DNA of 64,000 bases from Burkholderiales bacterium (GTDB lineage Bacteria; Pseudomonadota; Gammaproteobacteria; Burkholderiales; Burkholderiaceae_C): contig JAIOOS010000022.1 of NCBI GenBank assembly GCA_021414305.1, forward strand, positions 160,414-224,413. The letters run 5' to 3'. Below the pieces are notes generated by a model. The model was not told the origin of the DNA. It saw nothing but the letters and a program-made list of their open reading frames with translations, and did no database searches. A program made the translations under genes and the position numbers. Each line of letters opens with the position of its first letter. Position 1 is the first letter of the stretch. Positions 9,356 through 19,612 of this stretch are shown piece after piece.

Positions 9356-10450
9356 TCAGGCGGTCAGCGCCATGCGGGTGGCCGGCTTGCCGCCGACCCG
9401 CGCTGTCTCTTCCACCAGCATCAGCACCAGGCGCTTCAGCCCCTGCCAGGGGTCGTGCGGCCAGTCGGGATGCTTCAGGCCCTTGACCAGGCCGTCGCAG
9501 ATGTGCGCGGCCTCGAGCAGGTGGGCGAGCGCCGCGTCGCTGAGCAGCGCCAGGGCGCGCTCGAACACCCGCTCCTTCGCACCCCAGACGCGCGCCTCGC
9601 GCAGGGCCAGCGGCATCGGCTTGCCGGCGCCGAGCGCGTCCTTCACCCGCTTCAGGCCGCGGATGTCCTCGGCCAGGGTCCAGTGCACCAGCACCGCCGC
9701 CTCGCCTTCGGCCTCGAGCCCTTCGAGCATGCGCAGGGCGCGCGCCGCCTGTCCGGCGAGCACCGCTTCGCCGAGCTTGAAGACGTCGTAGCGGGCGACG
9801 TTGAGCACCGCCGCCTCGATCTGCTCGAAGCTCAGCTCGCCCGGCGGATAGAGCAGGCCGAGCTTTTGCACCTCCTGGTGCGCGGCGAGCAGGTTGCCCT
9901 CGATCCGGTCGGCGAAGAAGGCGAGGGTCTTCTGGCCCTCGGGGCCGGAGGCAACGCCCTGGCCTTGCGTCGCCATCCGCTCGACGATCCAGGCGGGCAG
10001 CGCCGCGCGCTCGACCGGGTAGACGCGGATCGAGACGCCGGCGCGGTCGAGCGCGGCGAACCAGGCGCTCTTCTGCTGCATGCCGTCGAGCCGGGGCAGC
10101 TGCACCAGCGTGATCACGTCGCGGCCGCCGCCGGCGACCGCCGCTTCGCAGTAGCGCTGCAGCGCCTCGGAGCCGTCCTTGCCCGGCTTGCCCGAGGGGA
10201 TCCGGATCTCGACCAGCTGCCGGTCGGCGAACAGGCTCAGCGCCTGTGCCGCGCCGAGCAGGCTCGACCAGTCGAAGTGCTGGCCGGCGACGGTGTGCAC
10301 CTGGCGCTCGCTGCAGCCGGCGGCGCGGGCCGCGGCGCGGATCGCGTCGCAGGCCTCCTGCACCAGCAGCGCCTCGTCGCCCCAGACGGTGTAGAGCGGC
10401 GCGAGGCCGCGCTTCAGGTGGGACTCGAGGGCGTCGCTGCGGACCTGCAT
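9356..10450 (-). CDS. holA: DNA polymerase III delta subunit
   Basis: The delta subunit is the wrench of the clamp loader, opening the beta clamp for loading on DNA. It has 364 residues, close to the usual 340-350. The N-terminal block LAPLYTVWGDEALLVQEACD, the central WIVERMATQGQGV and ALAFFADRIEGNLLAAHQEVQKL, and the C-terminal LKHPDWPHDPWQGL match proteobacterial HolA. It lies downstream of lptE on the same strand after a 19-base gap. The leuS-lptE-holA order is widely conserved. Confidence 0.93.
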   Translation of the reverse strand: MQVRSDALESHLKRGLAPLYTVWGDEALLVQEACDAIRAAARAAGCSERQVHTVAGQHFDWSSLLGAAQALSLFADRQLVEIRIPSGKPGKDGSEALQRYCEAAVAGGGRDVITLVQLPRLDGMQQKSAWFAALDRAGVSIRVYPVERAALPAWIVERMATQGQGVASGPEGQKTLAFFADRIEGNLLAAHQEVQKLGLLYPPGELSFEQIEAAVLNVARYDVFKLGEAVLAGQAARALRMLEGLEAEGEAAVLVHWTLAEDIRGLKRVKDALGAGKPMPLALREARVWGAKERVFERALALLSDAALAHLLEAAHICDGLVKGLKHPDWPHDPWQGLKRLVLMLVEETARVGGKPATRMALTA

Positions 10451-10469
10451 CGCGGCGTCGGTTGGTTGG

Positions 10470-10964
10470 CTAGAGGACCTGCACCGACGCGAGCCGGCGC
10501 AGCACCTGGGAGACGATGTCGGACTGCATCGCGCGATAGAGGAAGGCTTCCTCCTGCTCCTTCGGCAGCGCCGCGCTCTCGGTGTAGGTGAGGTCGCGCT
10601 TGAGCAGGATCTCGCTCGGCGGGATCAGCTCCTTGCCGCCGACGGTGCGCAGCGAGAAGCGAAAGCGCAGGCGCAGCTCGAACTCGCGGATCTGGTTCGC
10701 GGCGGTGACGGCGACGCTGCTCTTCTGCCGTTCCTCCGCCAGCGCTTCCAGCACCACCTCGGCGTCCTTGGCGGTCTCGACCACCTGCGTGGTCGTGCTC
10801 GAGTCGATGTTGCGCTTGAGGTCGGCGGCCAGCGCCGAACGCGGCGGAAAGCCGGCGAGCTGGATCGTCTTGAAGCGCATCTCCGGCGCGCGGCGCAGCT
10901 CGAAGCCGCAGGCGGTGAGCGTCGAAGCGGCGAAGGCCAGGAGGAGCGCGCGCCGTCCCGTCAT
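10470..10964 (-). CDS. lptE: LPS-assembly lipoprotein LptE
   Basis: LptE plugs the LptD barrel and is needed for LPS insertion in the outer membrane. It has 164 residues with a lipoprotein signal ([21 protein letters not shown]; lipobox LTAC, lipidated cysteine at residue 19). The mature chain has the expected LptE pattern FKTIQLAGFPPRSALAADLK and LRFRFSLRTVGGKEL. Its ATG shares one base with the leuS stop (TGATG), indicating coupled translation. The partner gene lptD lies at the left edge of the window. Confidence 0.92.
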   Translation of the reverse strand: MTGRRALLLAFAASTLTACGFELRRAPEMRFKTIQLAGFPPRSALAADLKRNIDSSTTTQVVETAKDAEVVLEALAEERQKSSVAVTAANQIREFELRLRFRFSLRTVGGKELIPPSEILLKRDLTYTESAALPKEQEEAFLYRAMQSDIVSQVLRRLASVQVL

Positions 10965-13591
10965 CAGACGACGATGTTGACCAGGCGACCCGGCACGACG
11001 ACGACGCGCTTGACCGGCGCGCCTTCCGAGAACTTGGCGAACTCGGGCGTGGCCAGCGCCGCCGCTTCGATGCCCGCCTTGCCGGTGGCCGCGGGCACGC
11101 GGATCGTGCCGCGCAGCTTGCCGTTGATCTGCAGGGCCAGCTCGATCTCGTCCTGGACCAGCGCGCGTTCGTCCACCGCCGGCCAGCGCGCGTCGAGCAG
11201 CGGGCCGAGCTGCTTGTCGTAGCCAAGCTCGCCCCAGAGCACCCAGGTGGTGTGCGGGCACACCGGGTAGAGCGTGCGCAGCAGGATGCCGAAGCCTTCG
11301 CGCAGGCTCGCCGCGTCGCCGCCCGCGTGCGCTTCCAGCGCGTTGAGCAGCTTCATTGCGCCGGAGACGACGGTGTTGTATTGCATCCGCTCGTAGTCGT
11401 AGCTGACCTGCTTCAGCACGCTGTGGATCTCGTGGCGCAGCGGCGAGCTGCCGCTCGCCTTGCTGTCGGCGGCCGCGGCGATCGTCTCCGCGTGCTTCGC
11501 GCCGAACTTCCAGAGGCGCTTGAGGAACCGGTTGGCGCCGTCGACGCCGGCGTTGTTCCAGTCGAGCGTCTGCTCCGGCGGCGAGGCGAACATGACGAAC
11601 AGGCGCGCCGTGTCGGCGCCGTAGCGGTCGATCTGCTCCTGAGGGTCGACGCCGTTGCGCTCGGTCTTGCCCATCTTCAGCATGCCGCGGTACTCGACCG
11701 CGCTGCCGTCGGCGAGCCTGCCGCCGGTGGGCCGGCCTTCGTCGGCGCCGATCGGCGTCACCTGGTCGGGCGGGAAATAGTCGACGCCGCCCTGTTCGGT
11801 CGGCCGCGCCCAGACGTGGTTGAGCACCATGCCCTGGGTCAGCAGCTTGGTGAACGGCTCGTCGAAGCCGCTCAGCAGCTTCAGGTCGCGCATCACCTTG
11901 GTCCAGAAGCGCGCGTAGAGCAGGTGCAGGATCGCGTGCTCGATGCCGCCGATGTACTGGTCCATCGGCATCCAGTACCGGGTGCCTTCGCCGACCATCG
12001 CGTCGTCGAGCGTCGGGTCGCAGTAGCGCATGAAGTACCAGGCGCTGTCGACGAAGGTGTCCATGGTGTCGGTCTCGCGCCGACCGGGCCTGCCGCACTT
12101 CGGGCAGGCGACGTTCAGGAACGCCGCGCTCTTGTTCAGCGGGTTGCCGGAACCGTCGGGAATCAGGTCTTCGGGCAGCAGTACCGGCAGGTCCTTCTCG
12201 GGCACCGGCACGACGCCGCAGCCGGGGGAGCCCGGCGTGCCTTCGCAATGGACGATCGGGATCGGCGTGCCCCAGTAGCGCTGCCGGCTGATGCCCCAGT
12301 CGCGCAGCCGCCACGCGGTCTGCTTCGCGCCCAGGCCGCGCTGCTCGAGCGCGCGGGCGACCGCGTCGACCGCGGCGGGATAGGGCAGGCCGCTGTAGAC
12401 GTCGGAATTGATCGTGACGCTGCAGCTCGTGTCGGCGTACCAGTCCTGCCAGTGGTCGTAGGTGAAATGCTCGCCGTCGACGTGGATCACCTGCAGCAGG
12501 TCGATGCCGTAGCGCTTGGCGAACTCGAAGTCGCGCTCGTCGTGCGCGGGCACACCCATCACGGCGCCGTCGCCGTAGCCGATCAGCACGTAGTTGCCGA
12601 CCCAGAGCGGAATCGGCAGGTGGCTGAGCGGATGCTCGACCACCAGGCCCGTATTCATGCCCTTCTTCTGCTGCGTCGCCAGCTCGGCCTCGGTCGTGCC
12701 GCCGGCCTTGCAGTCCTCGAGGAAGGCGGCCAGGGCCGGATTCGACGCCGCCGCGTGCAGGGCGAGCGGATGCTCCGGCGCGACGGCGCAGAAGGTCACG
12801 CCCATGATCGTGTCGACGCGGGTGGTGAAGACGTAGAGGCGCCCGCCGCCGATGGCCGAGCCGTCGGCGCCGCGGATCGCGTGCGGGAAGGCGAAGCGCA
12901 CGCCCTCGCTCTTGCCGATCCAGTTCTCCTGCATCGTCTTGACGCGATCGGGCCAGCCGGGCAGGCTCGACTTCACGCTCTCGAGCAGCTCGTCGGCGTA
13001 CTTCGTGATCTTCAGGTAGTAGCCGGGGATCTCGCGCTTTTCCACCAGCGCGCCGGAGCGCCAGCCGCGGCCGTCGATGACCTGCTCGTTGGCGAGCACG
13101 GTCTGGTCGACCGGGTCCCAGTTGACGACCTGGGTGCGCCGCTCGGCGATGCCCGTCTCGAGCATCTTCAGGAACATCCACTGGTTCCACTTGTAGTAGC
13201 TCGGGTCGCAGGTCGCGATCTCGCGGCTCCAGTCGATCGCCAGGCCGAGCGCCTGCATCTGCCCCTTCATCGCCGCGATGTTCTGCCGCGTCCACTTCTC
13301 CGGCGGCACGCCGTTCTTCATCGCCGCGTTCTCGGCGGGCAGGCCGAAGGCGTCCCAGCCCATGGGCATCAGCACGTTCATGCCGGTCATGCGCAGATGG
13401 CGCGTCAGCATGTCGTTGATCGTGTAGTTGCGCACATGGCCCATGTGCAGCACGCCGCTCGGGTACGGCAGCATCGAGCAGGCATAGAACTTGGGCCGGC
13501 TCGGATCTTCGCGGACGCGATAGACGTCGCCCTCGCGCCATGCCGACTGGGCGGCTTGCTCGATCTCGCGCGGCTCGAAATCGGGGTTCAT
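10964..13591 (-). CDS. leuS: Leucyl-tRNA synthetase with an altered KMSKS loop
   Basis: Charges tRNA-Leu with leucine. The protein has 875 residues from the ATG at 13591 ([12 protein letters not shown]). An in-frame TTG at 13606 is the only longer option. The class I HIGH motif reads HMGH at residues 49-52, normal for LeuRS. The editing domain is present in the middle, with [12 protein letters not shown] and [14 protein letters not shown]. The zinc-domain cysteines are visible in [10 protein letters not shown]. The KMSKS loop reads KMGKT (residues 639-643), keeping both lysines but changing both serines. The C-terminal anticodon-binding and tail domains are complete. First gene of leuS-lptE-holA. 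Confidence 0.96.
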   Translation of the reverse strand: MNPDFEPREIEQAAQSAWREGDVYRVREDPSRPKFYACSMLPYPSGVLHMGHVRNYTINDMLTRHLRMTGMNVLMPMGWDAFGLPAENAAMKNGVPPEKWTRQNIAAMKGQMQALGLAIDWSREIATCDPSYYKWNQWMFLKMLETGIAERRTQVVNWDPVDQTVLANEQVIDGRGWRSGALVEKREIPGYYLKITKYADELLESVKSSLPGWPDRVKTMQENWIGKSEGVRFAFPHAIRGADGSAIGGGRLYVFTTRVDTIMGVTFCAVAPEHPLALHAAASNPALAAFLEDCKAGGTTEAELATQQKKGMNTGLVVEHPLSHLPIPLWVGNYVLIGYGDGAVMGVPAHDERDFEFAKRYGIDLLQVIHVDGEHFTYDHWQDWYADTSCSVTINSDVYSGLPYPAAVDAVARALEQRGLGAKQTAWRLRDWGISRQRYWGTPIPIVHCEGTPGSPGCGVVPVPEKDLPVLLPEDLIPDGSGNPLNKSAAFLNVACPKCGRPGRRETDTMDTFVDSAWYFMRYCDPTLDDAMVGEGTRYWMPMDQYIGGIEHAILHLLYARFWTKVMRDLKLLSGFDEPFTKLLTQGMVLNHVWARPTEQGGVDYFPPDQVTPIGADEGRPTGGRLADGSAVEYRGMLKMGKTERNGVDPQEQIDRYGADTARLFVMFASPPEQTLDWNNAGVDGANRFLKRLWKFGAKHAETIAAAADSKASGSSPLRHEIHSVLKQVSYDYERMQYNTVVSGAMKLLNALEAHAGGDAASLREGFGILLRTLYPVCPHTTWVLWGELGYDKQLGPLLDARWPAVDERALVQDEIELALQINGKLRGTIRVPAATGKAGIEAAALATPEFAKFSEGAPVKRVVVVPGRLVNIVV

Positions 13592-13611
13592 GCGAGGAGC
13601 GGGCAAGGAGA

Positions 13612-13642
13612 AGGCATCGATCGATTATAGAAAGCGATGCCT
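13612..13642 (-). promoter_or_regulatory. Candidate promoter -10 inside an inverted repeat, upstream of leuS
   Basis: On the minus strand a perfect TATAAT (plus-strand bases 13624-13629) lies 33 bases before the leuS ATG. It is framed by an 8-bp inverted repeat, AGGCATCG at 13612-13619 and its complement at 13635-13642. No good -35 hexamer is seen at 16-18 bases. The repeat could be an operator over the -10 or an initial-transcript hairpin. Confidence 0.4.
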
Positions 13643-13750
13643 CGCTCGCCCGGGGGAAGGGTGCACTCGACGGAGGCTCTAGCCGCCGCGTCGCGGGGCG
13701 CGGAGCATCGCGGCGCCTGCGCCATGCAGGCGTTTCGCCCGGAGAATCCG

Positions 13751-14638
13751 ATGTCAGACCTTTCGCTGGCGCTGCCGCGCCGCCGTCTCATCGTCGCCAC
13801 AGCGGCGGCGACCTTGACGTCCTGGGTCGGCGCGCGATCCCGCGAACCGGCGGCGGGTGGCGGTTCGTTGGCCGAGCCGCTGCTGGCCACCGTCTACACC
13901 GGCCAGGTCGATCCGGCGCTCTGTCTGGTGAGCGAGAAGTACGACGGCGTGCGCGCCGTCTGGGACGGCCGGGTGCTGCGCCATCGCAGCGGGCGCGAGG
14001 TCGCCGCGCCGCGGAGCTTCCTTGCCGCGCTCCCGGCCGAGCCGCTCGACGGCGAGCTGTGGCTCGGCCGCGGCCGCTTCGAGGCTCTGTCGGCCATCGT
14101 CCGGACTGCCATGCCGCGCGACGCCGACTGGGCGCGCGTTCGCTACATGGTGTTCGAGCAGCCCGCAGGCGCCGGCAGCTTCGCCGCCCGGGCGGCGCGC
14201 CTGGCCGAGCTCGCGAAGAACGCGGGCGCGGCGCAGCTCGTCGCCGCGCCGCAGGAGCGGGTGGCCGATCGCGCCGCGCTGCAACGTCGGCTCGAGTCGG
14301 TCACCGCCGCCGGCGGCGAGGGGCTGATGCTGCACCTGGCGAGCGCGCCGGTCGCCGGCGGCCGCAGCGACACGCTGATGAAGCTGAAGCCCCACCTCGA
14401 TGCCGAGGCTGTCGTGGTCGGGGTTCGCCCGGGGACGGGCAAGTACCGGGGCCAGGTCGGCGCGCTCGAGGTCGAGAACGCCGAAGGCCGGCGCTTTTGG
14501 GTCGGCAGCGGCCTCACCGACGCGCTGCGGAGCGAGCCGCCGCCGACGGGCAGCCTCATCACCTACCGCTACCGCGAGCTCACCTCGACCGGCCTGCCGC
14601 GCTTCGCCACCTATCTGCGCCGGCACGAGGCGCTGTGA
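13751..14638 (+). CDS. Exported ATP-dependent DNA ligase (Lig E type)
   Basis: A minimal ATP-dependent DNA ligase of 295 residues. An N-terminal leader (LPRRRLIVATAAATLTSWVGA, about residues 8-28) predicts export; its arginine run could serve either Sec or Tat. The nucleotidyltransferase motifs are in order: motif I KYDGVR with the lysine to be adenylated at residue 63, motif III around DGELWLGRG, motif IV GGEGLMLH, motif V LMKLKPHLDAEAVV. An OB-fold domain follows, ending RFATYLRRHE. Lig E enzymes of proteobacteria are known for such leaders. The start has a GGAG eight bases upstream. It is unrelated to the replicative NAD-dependent ligase and is likely involved with extracellular or periplasmic DNA, which is inference. 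Confidence 0.85.
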   Translation: MSDLSLALPRRRLIVATAAATLTSWVGARSREPAAGGGSLAEPLLATVYTGQVDPALCLVSEKYDGVRAVWDGRVLRHRSGREVAAPRSFLAALPAEPLDGELWLGRGRFEALSAIVRTAMPRDADWARVRYMVFEQPAGAGSFAARAARLAELAKNAGAAQLVAAPQERVADRAALQRRLESVTAAGGEGLMLHLASAPVAGGRSDTLMKLKPHLDAEAVVVGVRPGTGKYRGQVGALEVENAEGRRFWVGSGLTDALRSEPPPTGSLITYRYRELTSTGLPRFATYLRRHEAL

Positions 14639-14699
14639 CGCGGCTCGAGCGGGTCGGCGTCTATAGTCAGTGCTCGATCACGACTCCTTCGATCCCATC

Positions 14700-14957
14700 A
14701 TGAAGCCTGCTTTCATCCTGCCGTCCGCGGCCGTAGGAACCCTGCTCGTCGCGCTCGCGTCGGGCTGCGCCACCACCGACGAGAGCAAGGCAGCGGCCAA
14801 CGACACGCCGCGCGCTCAGCGGCCGGAAGCCGTGACCGGTTCGCGCATCCCGAACAAGGAACCGCTGCCAACGCAGAGCGATGCCGAACGCGAGAAGACG
14901 GTCGAGCGGATGAGAGAGCTGCAGAAGACGAGCGTGCCCGTCCAGACCAAGCCCTGA
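14700..14957 (+). CDS. Small hypothetical lipoprotein
   Basis: An 85-residue protein with a clear lipoprotein signal: hydrophobic core SAAVGTLLVALASGC, lipobox LASGC with the cysteine at residue 23. The mature part is short, charged and Lys/Glu/Pro-rich (EPLPTQSDAEREKTVERMRE), with no domain I can name. It lies downstream of the DNA ligase gene in the same direction and convergent with exbD. Similar tiny lipoproteins are common in betaproteobacteria but of unknown role. Confidence 0.7.
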   Translation: MKPAFILPSAAVGTLLVALASGCATTDESKAAANDTPRAQRPEAVTGSRIPNKEPLPTQSDAEREKTVERMRELQKTSVPVQTKP

Positions 14958-14987
14958 GCCTTCGGGCCGAGGCCTGGAGCCTGCCGC

Positions 14988-15419
<432 letters not shown>

Positions 15420-15449
15420 GTCAGGAAGGATGCCGGCCTTGCGCGGGCT

Positions 15450-16100
15450 TCATGACGCGGTGTCGACGATCATCTCGCGCAGGTCGTGCGCGAAGCCTTC
15501 GAGCTCGGCCTCGCTCGCCGCGACGCGCTTGCCGAACACGTTGTAGGCGAGCACCGCGGGAATGGCGACGGCCAGGCCCGCGGCGGTCATCACCAGCGAC
15601 TCGCCCACGGGGCCGGAGACCTTCTCGATCGTGATCGAGCCGGCCGCCGAGATGCTGAGCAGTGCGTGGTAGATCCCCCAGACGGTGCCGAACAGGCCGA
15701 TGAAGGGCGCCGTGCTGCCGATCGAAGCGAGCAGCACCTGGCCGAACTGGAGCTGGCCGAGCACCGCGTGGAGGGCGTCGCGCAGGCGCCGCGTGAGCTG
15801 CGAATCGGCATGCCCCTTGGCTTCGAGGGTGCCGGTCGGCGGCACGGTGAGGGCCGCGTCGAGCAGCGGCTTCAGCACCTCTTCGCGATCGAACGCGGCG
15901 AGCTGCTCGCGCCCGCTTTCGAGCGAGGGCGCAGCCCAGAACGCCGGCACCGCGCGCTGCAGGTCGATGTGCACCCGGCGCAGCAGCCAGCCCTTCCAGA
16001 AGATCACGACCCAGGCGCTGATCGACATCGCCAGCAGCAGGATCGCGACGCCGCGGGTGATGGCGTCGCCCTGCGACCAGAAGGCCTCGAAACCGGTCAT
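15450..16100 (-). CDS. exbB: ExbB/TolQ-family proton channel protein
   Basis: The multi-helix partner of ExbD in the inner-membrane motor. It has 216 residues. A first membrane helix near [20 protein letters not shown] is followed by a long cytoplasmic loop and then the MotA/TolQ/ExbB domain, with [21 protein letters not shown] and [17 protein letters not shown]. The ATG overlaps the dapB stop as ATGA, so the two genes are probably co-translated. The order bamE, dapB, exbB, exbD on one strand suggests a single transcript. Confidence 0.9.
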   Translation of the reverse strand: MTGFEAFWSQGDAITRGVAILLLAMSISAWVVIFWKGWLLRRVHIDLQRAVPAFWAAPSLESGREQLAAFDREEVLKPLLDAALTVPPTGTLEAKGHADSQLTRRLRDALHAVLGQLQFGQVLLASIGSTAPFIGLFGTVWGIYHALLSISAAGSITIEKVSGPVGESLVMTAAGLAVAIPAVLAYNVFGKRVAASEAELEGFAHDLREMIVDTAS

Positions 16101-16939
16101 GCGTTCGCTCCCGACGGCGCCGCGTCGAGGCCGAGCACCTGCGCCATGCCGAAGAGGCCCGCCTTCCTGCCCTTGAGGAAGCGCGCCGCGCGCAGGCTGC
16201 CCTGCGCGTAGTTGGCCCGGCTCGACGAGCGATGCGTGACTTCGATGCGCTCGCCGCCGCCGGCGAACAGGACCGTGTGATCGCCGACGATGTCGCCGCC
16301 GCGCAGGGAGGCGAAGCCGATCGTGCCGCTGCGGCGCGCACCGGTGTCGCCGTGCCGGGCGTGGACCGCGGCGGCCTCGAGCGTGGTGCCGCGCGCGGCG
16401 GCGACCACCTCGCCCATCTGCAGGGCGGTGCCGCTGGGCGCGTCGACCTTCAGGCGGTGGTGCGTCTCGACGATCTCGATGTCGTAGCTTTCGTCGAGGG
16501 CGCGGGCCGCGACCTCGAGCAGCTTCATGACGACATTGACGCCGACGCTCATGTTCGGCGCCATGACGATCGCGATCCGCTCGGCCCGGCTGGCGATCTC
16601 CGCTTTCTGCGCCGGGGTGAAGCCGGTGGTGCCGATCACCGCGTTGACGCCGAGCTCGCGGCAGACCGCCAGGTGCGCGAGCGTCCCCTCGGGCCGGGTG
16701 AAGTCGATCAGCACGTCGGCGCCGGCGAGGCCGGCGCGCAGGTCGGCCGTGACGGCGACGCCGCTCCTCTTGCCGAGGAACTCGGTCGCGTCCTTGCCGA
16801 TGTCGCTGCCGCCGCTGACGTCGAGCGCGCCCGCCAGGGCGAGATCGGGGCTGGCGGTCACCGCCTCGATCAGGGCGCGGCCCATCCGACCCGAGGCGCC
16901 GGCGATGGCGACGCGCAGGCGCTCGGGCGTGCCGGTCAT
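16097..16939 (-). CDS. dapB: 4-hydroxy-tetrahydrodipicolinate reductase
   Basis: Reduces hydroxy-tetrahydrodipicolinate in the diaminopimelate/lysine pathway using NAD(P)H. It has 280 residues. The N-terminal Rossmann motif is [25 protein letters not shown] and [10 protein letters not shown] lead to the catalytic and substrate block [16 protein letters not shown] with the conserved double histidine. The later [13 protein letters not shown] and [15 protein letters not shown] are typical. It overlaps bamE and exbB by four bases on each side. Confidence 0.96.
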   Translation of the reverse strand: MTGTPERLRVAIAGASGRMGRALIEAVTASPDLALAGALDVSGGSDIGKDATEFLGKRSGVAVTADLRAGLAGADVLIDFTRPEGTLAHLAVCRELGVNAVIGTTGFTPAQKAEIASRAERIAIVMAPNMSVGVNVVMKLLEVAARALDESYDIEIVETHHRLKVDAPSGTALQMGEVVAAARGTTLEAAAVHARHGDTGARRSGTIGFASLRGGDIVGDHTVLFAGGGERIEVTHRSSSRANYAQGSLRAARFLKGRKAGLFGMAQVLGLDAAPSGANA

Positions 16940-17490
16940 GTGCGTGGCTCGAGCGGCGGGTAGCTGCGCTGCGGCGCCGGCGGTACCGGCTCGGGCGGCG
17001 GCGGGCGTACGGGCACCGGCAAGGCCTTGAGCTGAGCTTCGGTGAGCTCGAGCGGAGGCGCTTCGCGCGAGATCTTGTAGATGTCGATCGAGGTGATGAA
17101 CTGGCGCTCCTCCGGAAGCGGTCCGCCGGTATCGAAGCTAGCCAGGGTATCGCCCTTGAACAGCGCGACCACGCGCCTCAACTGCGACTCGGCGCCTTGG
17201 CGGCGGATCGTGAACACGTAGTCCCATCGGTCGGCGTGGAACGGATCGGTCAGGAGCGGCGATCCGAGCACGTCGCGGACCTGGGCGCGGGTCATGCCCG
17301 TCTTGATCAGCGCCGCCTGTTCCCGGGTGATCACGTTGCCCTGCACGATCTCGAGCCGGTACGGCGTGAGCACGCCGACGGCGCTGTCGGAGACCTGCAG
17401 CGCCTGGCAGCCCGCCAGGGCGGCGATCGCCATGGCGGCAGCCCCTGCGCGCAGCAGGCCGGACGGCGGGAAAGTAAGGATCATCGTCAT
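16936..17490 (-). CDS. bamE: Outer membrane protein assembly factor BamE
   Basis: A lipoprotein of the BAM complex that stabilises the BamA-BamD contact. It has 184 residues from the ATG at 17490; another ATG two codons on is equally possible. The signal and lipobox are [16 protein letters not shown]. The SmpA/OmlA domain has [20 protein letters not shown], then [21 protein letters not shown] and [13 protein letters not shown] proline-rich C-terminal tail ([15 protein letters not shown]) is longer than in E. coli. It is divergent from fur, an arrangement conserved in betaproteobacteria. Confidence 0.93.
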   Translation of the reverse strand: MTMILTFPPSGLLRAGAAAMAIAALAGCQALQVSDSAVGVLTPYRLEIVQGNVITREQAALIKTGMTRAQVRDVLGSPLLTDPFHADRWDYVFTIRRQGAESQLRRVVALFKGDTLASFDTGGPLPEERQFITSIDIYKISREAPPLELTEAQLKALPVPVRPPPPEPVPPAPQRSYPPLEPRT

Positions 17491-17579
17491 GGGGGTTGCT
17501 GGCTTCCAGGCCGCCTCGGGCGCCGGCAAGCTCGTATGATGAAACGATTCTATCGGCTCGCCTCCGGCCGGCCCCGCCC

Positions 17580-18011
17580 ATGACCCATGCCGACGAACTG
17601 AAGAACAGCGGCCTCAAGGCCACGCTGCCGCGCATCAAGGTGCTCGAGGTCTTCCAGAAGACCAAGGAGCGGCACATGAGCGCCGAGGACGTGTTCCGCG
17701 CCCTGCTCGCCGAGCACGCCGACGTCGGCCTGGCCACGGTCTACCGCGTCCTGATGCAGTTCGAGCAGGCCGGCATCCTTTCGCGCAACCACTTCGAGAC
17801 GGGCAAGGCGGTGTTCGAGCTGAACGAGGGCAAGCACCACGACCACCTGGTGTGCCTCGACTGCGGCCGGGTCGAGGAATTCTTCGACCCCGAGATCGAA
17901 AAGCGGCAGAAGGCGGTGGCGCAGGCCCGGGGCTTCGAGCTGCAGGACCACGCGCTCGCGCTCTACGCCGCCTGCACCAAGAAGAACTGCGAGTTCCGGA
18001 TCAAGCGCTGA
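17580..18011 (+). CDS. fur: Ferric uptake regulator Fur
   Basis: Iron-responsive repressor. It has 143 residues. The winged-helix DNA-binding part has [16 protein letters not shown] and [18 protein letters not shown]. The metal-binding dimer part has [16 protein letters not shown] (with the CxxC zinc ligands) and a C-terminal CTKKNCEF supplying a second cysteine pair. The ATG is preceded by an 89-base spacer shared with the divergent bamE. A TATGAT at 17535-17540 could be its -10. No convincing Fur box was found here. Confidence 0.95.
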   Translation: MTHADELKNSGLKATLPRIKVLEVFQKTKERHMSAEDVFRALLAEHADVGLATVYRVLMQFEQAGILSRNHFETGKAVFELNEGKHHDHLVCLDCGRVEEFFDPEIEKRQKAVAQARGFELQDHALALYAACTKKNCEFRIKR

Positions 18012-18020
18012 GGCCGCCGG

Positions 18021-18971
18021 CTATTCCGGCTTGGCCATCGCCTTGTGATGGCGGGCGATGAACTCCGAATAGGTGTCGATGCCGCGCAGCTGCAGGATCG
18101 TGTTGCGCACCGCCGCCTCGACCAGCACGGCGAGGTTGCGCCCGGCATCCACCGCGATCACCGTCTTCCTGATCGAGACGTCGAGGATGTCCTCGTTGAG
18201 CGGCTCGTAGGGCAGGCGCTCGAAGTCGCGGTCCATGGTCGCCTGGCGCACCAGGTGGACGATCAGCTTCAGCCGCATCTTCCGCCGCACCGCGGTCTCG
18301 CCGAAGATCGCCTTGATGTCGAGCAGGCCGATGCCGCGCACCTCTAGCAGGTTCATCAGCAGCTCGGGGCAACGGCCTTCGAGTGCGGTCTGCGAGACGC
18401 GGTAGAGATCGACAGCGTCGTCGGCGACCAGGCCGTGGCCGCGCGAGATCAGCTCCAGCCCGAGCTCGCTCTTGCCCAGGCCCGACTCGCCGGTGAGCAG
18501 CACGCCGAGGCCGAGGATGTCCATGAAGACACCGTGGCGGGTGGTCCGCTCGGCGAAGTGCTGGGCGAGGTAGCCGCGGACGACGTCGATCACGTGGCCC
18601 GCCGACTCGCCGGTGACGAAGAGCGGAATGTCGGCCCGGTCGCAGAGGGCGACGAGCCGATCGGGCGGCACCTGGGCGTCGGCGCAGATCAGCACCGGCG
18701 GGTCGAGGGTGACGATCCGGGAGATCCGCCGCTCGGTCACCTCGTCCGAGGCGTTCTTCAGGTAGGCGACCTCGCGCTGGCCGACGATCTGCACCCGGTT
18801 CGGGTGGATGTAGTTGAGGTAGCCGACCAGGTCGGCGGCGGAGCGTGCATCTCGGATCGCGGCCTCGTCGAAATGACGTTCCGGATGAGCGTGGCCGGCG
18901 ATCCACTCCCAGTGCAGGGCGGGGCGGAATTCCTCGAACAGCGCCTCGGCGCTGATGACCGTGGGCTTCAT
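18021..18971 (-). CDS. hprK: HPr kinase/phosphorylase
   Basis: Phosphorylates and dephosphorylates HPr on a serine, tuning PTS-linked regulation. It has 316 residues. The N-terminal receiver-like domain precedes the P-loop [15 protein letters not shown]. The capping and signature regions follow: [11 protein letters not shown] and [17 protein letters not shown]. In proteobacteria hprK sits with ptsN, as here, where it follows ptsN after a repeat-containing gap of 105 bases. The small gap to fur is convergent. Confidence 0.95.
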   Translation of the reverse strand: MKPTVISAEALFEEFRPALHWEWIAGHAHPERHFDEAAIRDARSAADLVGYLNYIHPNRVQIVGQREVAYLKNASDEVTERRISRIVTLDPPVLICADAQVPPDRLVALCDRADIPLFVTGESAGHVIDVVRGYLAQHFAERTTRHGVFMDILGLGVLLTGESGLGKSELGLELISRGHGLVADDAVDLYRVSQTALEGRCPELLMNLLEVRGIGLLDIKAIFGETAVRRKMRLKLIVHLVRQATMDRDFERLPYEPLNEDILDVSIRKTVIAVDAGRNLAVLVEAAVRNTILQLRGIDTYSEFIARHHKAMAKPE

Positions 18972-19010
18972 GTCGAGAAGAGCCTGCAGGCGCGGCCGGC
19001 CGGGCGCCGG

Positions 19011-19070
19011 GCCGCTCCCAAGCCCGGCCGCGCCCCCTCGGGGGGCAGCGACCGCAGGGAGCGTGGGGGC
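19011..19070. repeat. Burkholderiales-style intergenic repeat
   Basis: Between ptsN and hprK lies a GC-rich element with CCGCTCCCAAG at one end and GGGAGCGTGGGGG at the other. Its centre is a hairpin GCCCCC-TCG-GGGGGC at 19032-19046. Elements of this wording are frequent in intergenic regions of Burkholderiales; that part is recollection, not a search result. Confidence 0.55.
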
Positions 19071-19076
19071 ATCAGT

Positions 19077-19547
19077 TCACGCGACCGAGCGCAGAGGCTC
19101 CCAGGCGGAGATCAGCCGATGCACCGTGGCGGCGTCGGCCTCGGTCTTCAGGCGCTCGCGCAGGTCGCGGTCCGAGAGCATCTCGGCGATCTCGGAAAGG
19201 ATCTCGAGGTGACGCTGGGTCGCCGCCTCGGGCACGAGCAGGAATATCAGGAGGGCGACGGGCTCGTCGTCGGGCGCGTCGAAGGCGATCGGCTCCTTGA
19301 CCCGCAGCACCGCGGCAAGCGGGTTCTTCAGGCCCTTGATCCGGCCGTGCGGGATCGCCACGCCGTGGCCGAGGCCGGTGGAGCCCAGTCGCTCCCGGGC
19401 GAACAGGTTGTCGCTGACGGTGGCCCGGGCGATGGCATGCTGGTTCTCGAACAGCAGCCCGGCATGCTCGAACACGCGCTTCTTGCTGGTGGCGTCGACA
19501 TCGACCAGCACGTCGCCGGCGGGCAGGATGGCAGCGAGACGGTTCAT
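19077..19547 (-). CDS. ptsN: Nitrogen PTS enzyme IIA (EIIA-Ntr)
   Basis: Phosphoacceptor protein of the nitrogen phosphotransferase system, controlling potassium and nitrogen-related functions. It has 156 residues. The active-site histidine is in GHGVAIPHGRI (around residue 67). The rest of the PTS EIIA type-2 domain is visible, with DEPVALLIFLLVP and HLEILSEIAEMLSD. It stands between hpf and hprK. The rpoN gene that usually precedes hpf is not next to it here; corA occupies that side. Confidence 0.94.
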   Translation of the reverse strand: MNRLAAILPAGDVLVDVDATSKKRVFEHAGLLFENQHAIARATVSDNLFARERLGSTGLGHGVAIPHGRIKGLKNPLAAVLRVKEPIAFDAPDDEPVALLIFLLVPEAATQRHLEILSEIAEMLSDRDLRERLKTEADAATVHRLISAWEPLRSVA

Positions 19548-19612
19548 GGAGCGACGGGCGAACGCGAAACCGCGCCCGGCCGAAATGACGATGCGATGAA
19601 TTATGGGCCGCT

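Noticed and set aside
13592..13606. TTG start giving a longer LeuRS
   Set aside because: The extra residues (PAPR) are not LeuRS-like and ATG at 13591 begins the conserved N-terminus.
17535..17540. TATGAT before fur as a full promoter
   Set aside because: The hexamer is good but no -35 is seen at 16-18 bases; mentioned only within the fur entry.
17491..17579. Fur box in the bamE/fur divergent region
   Set aside because: The AT-richer stretch around 17535-17555 matches the 19-base consensus poorly.
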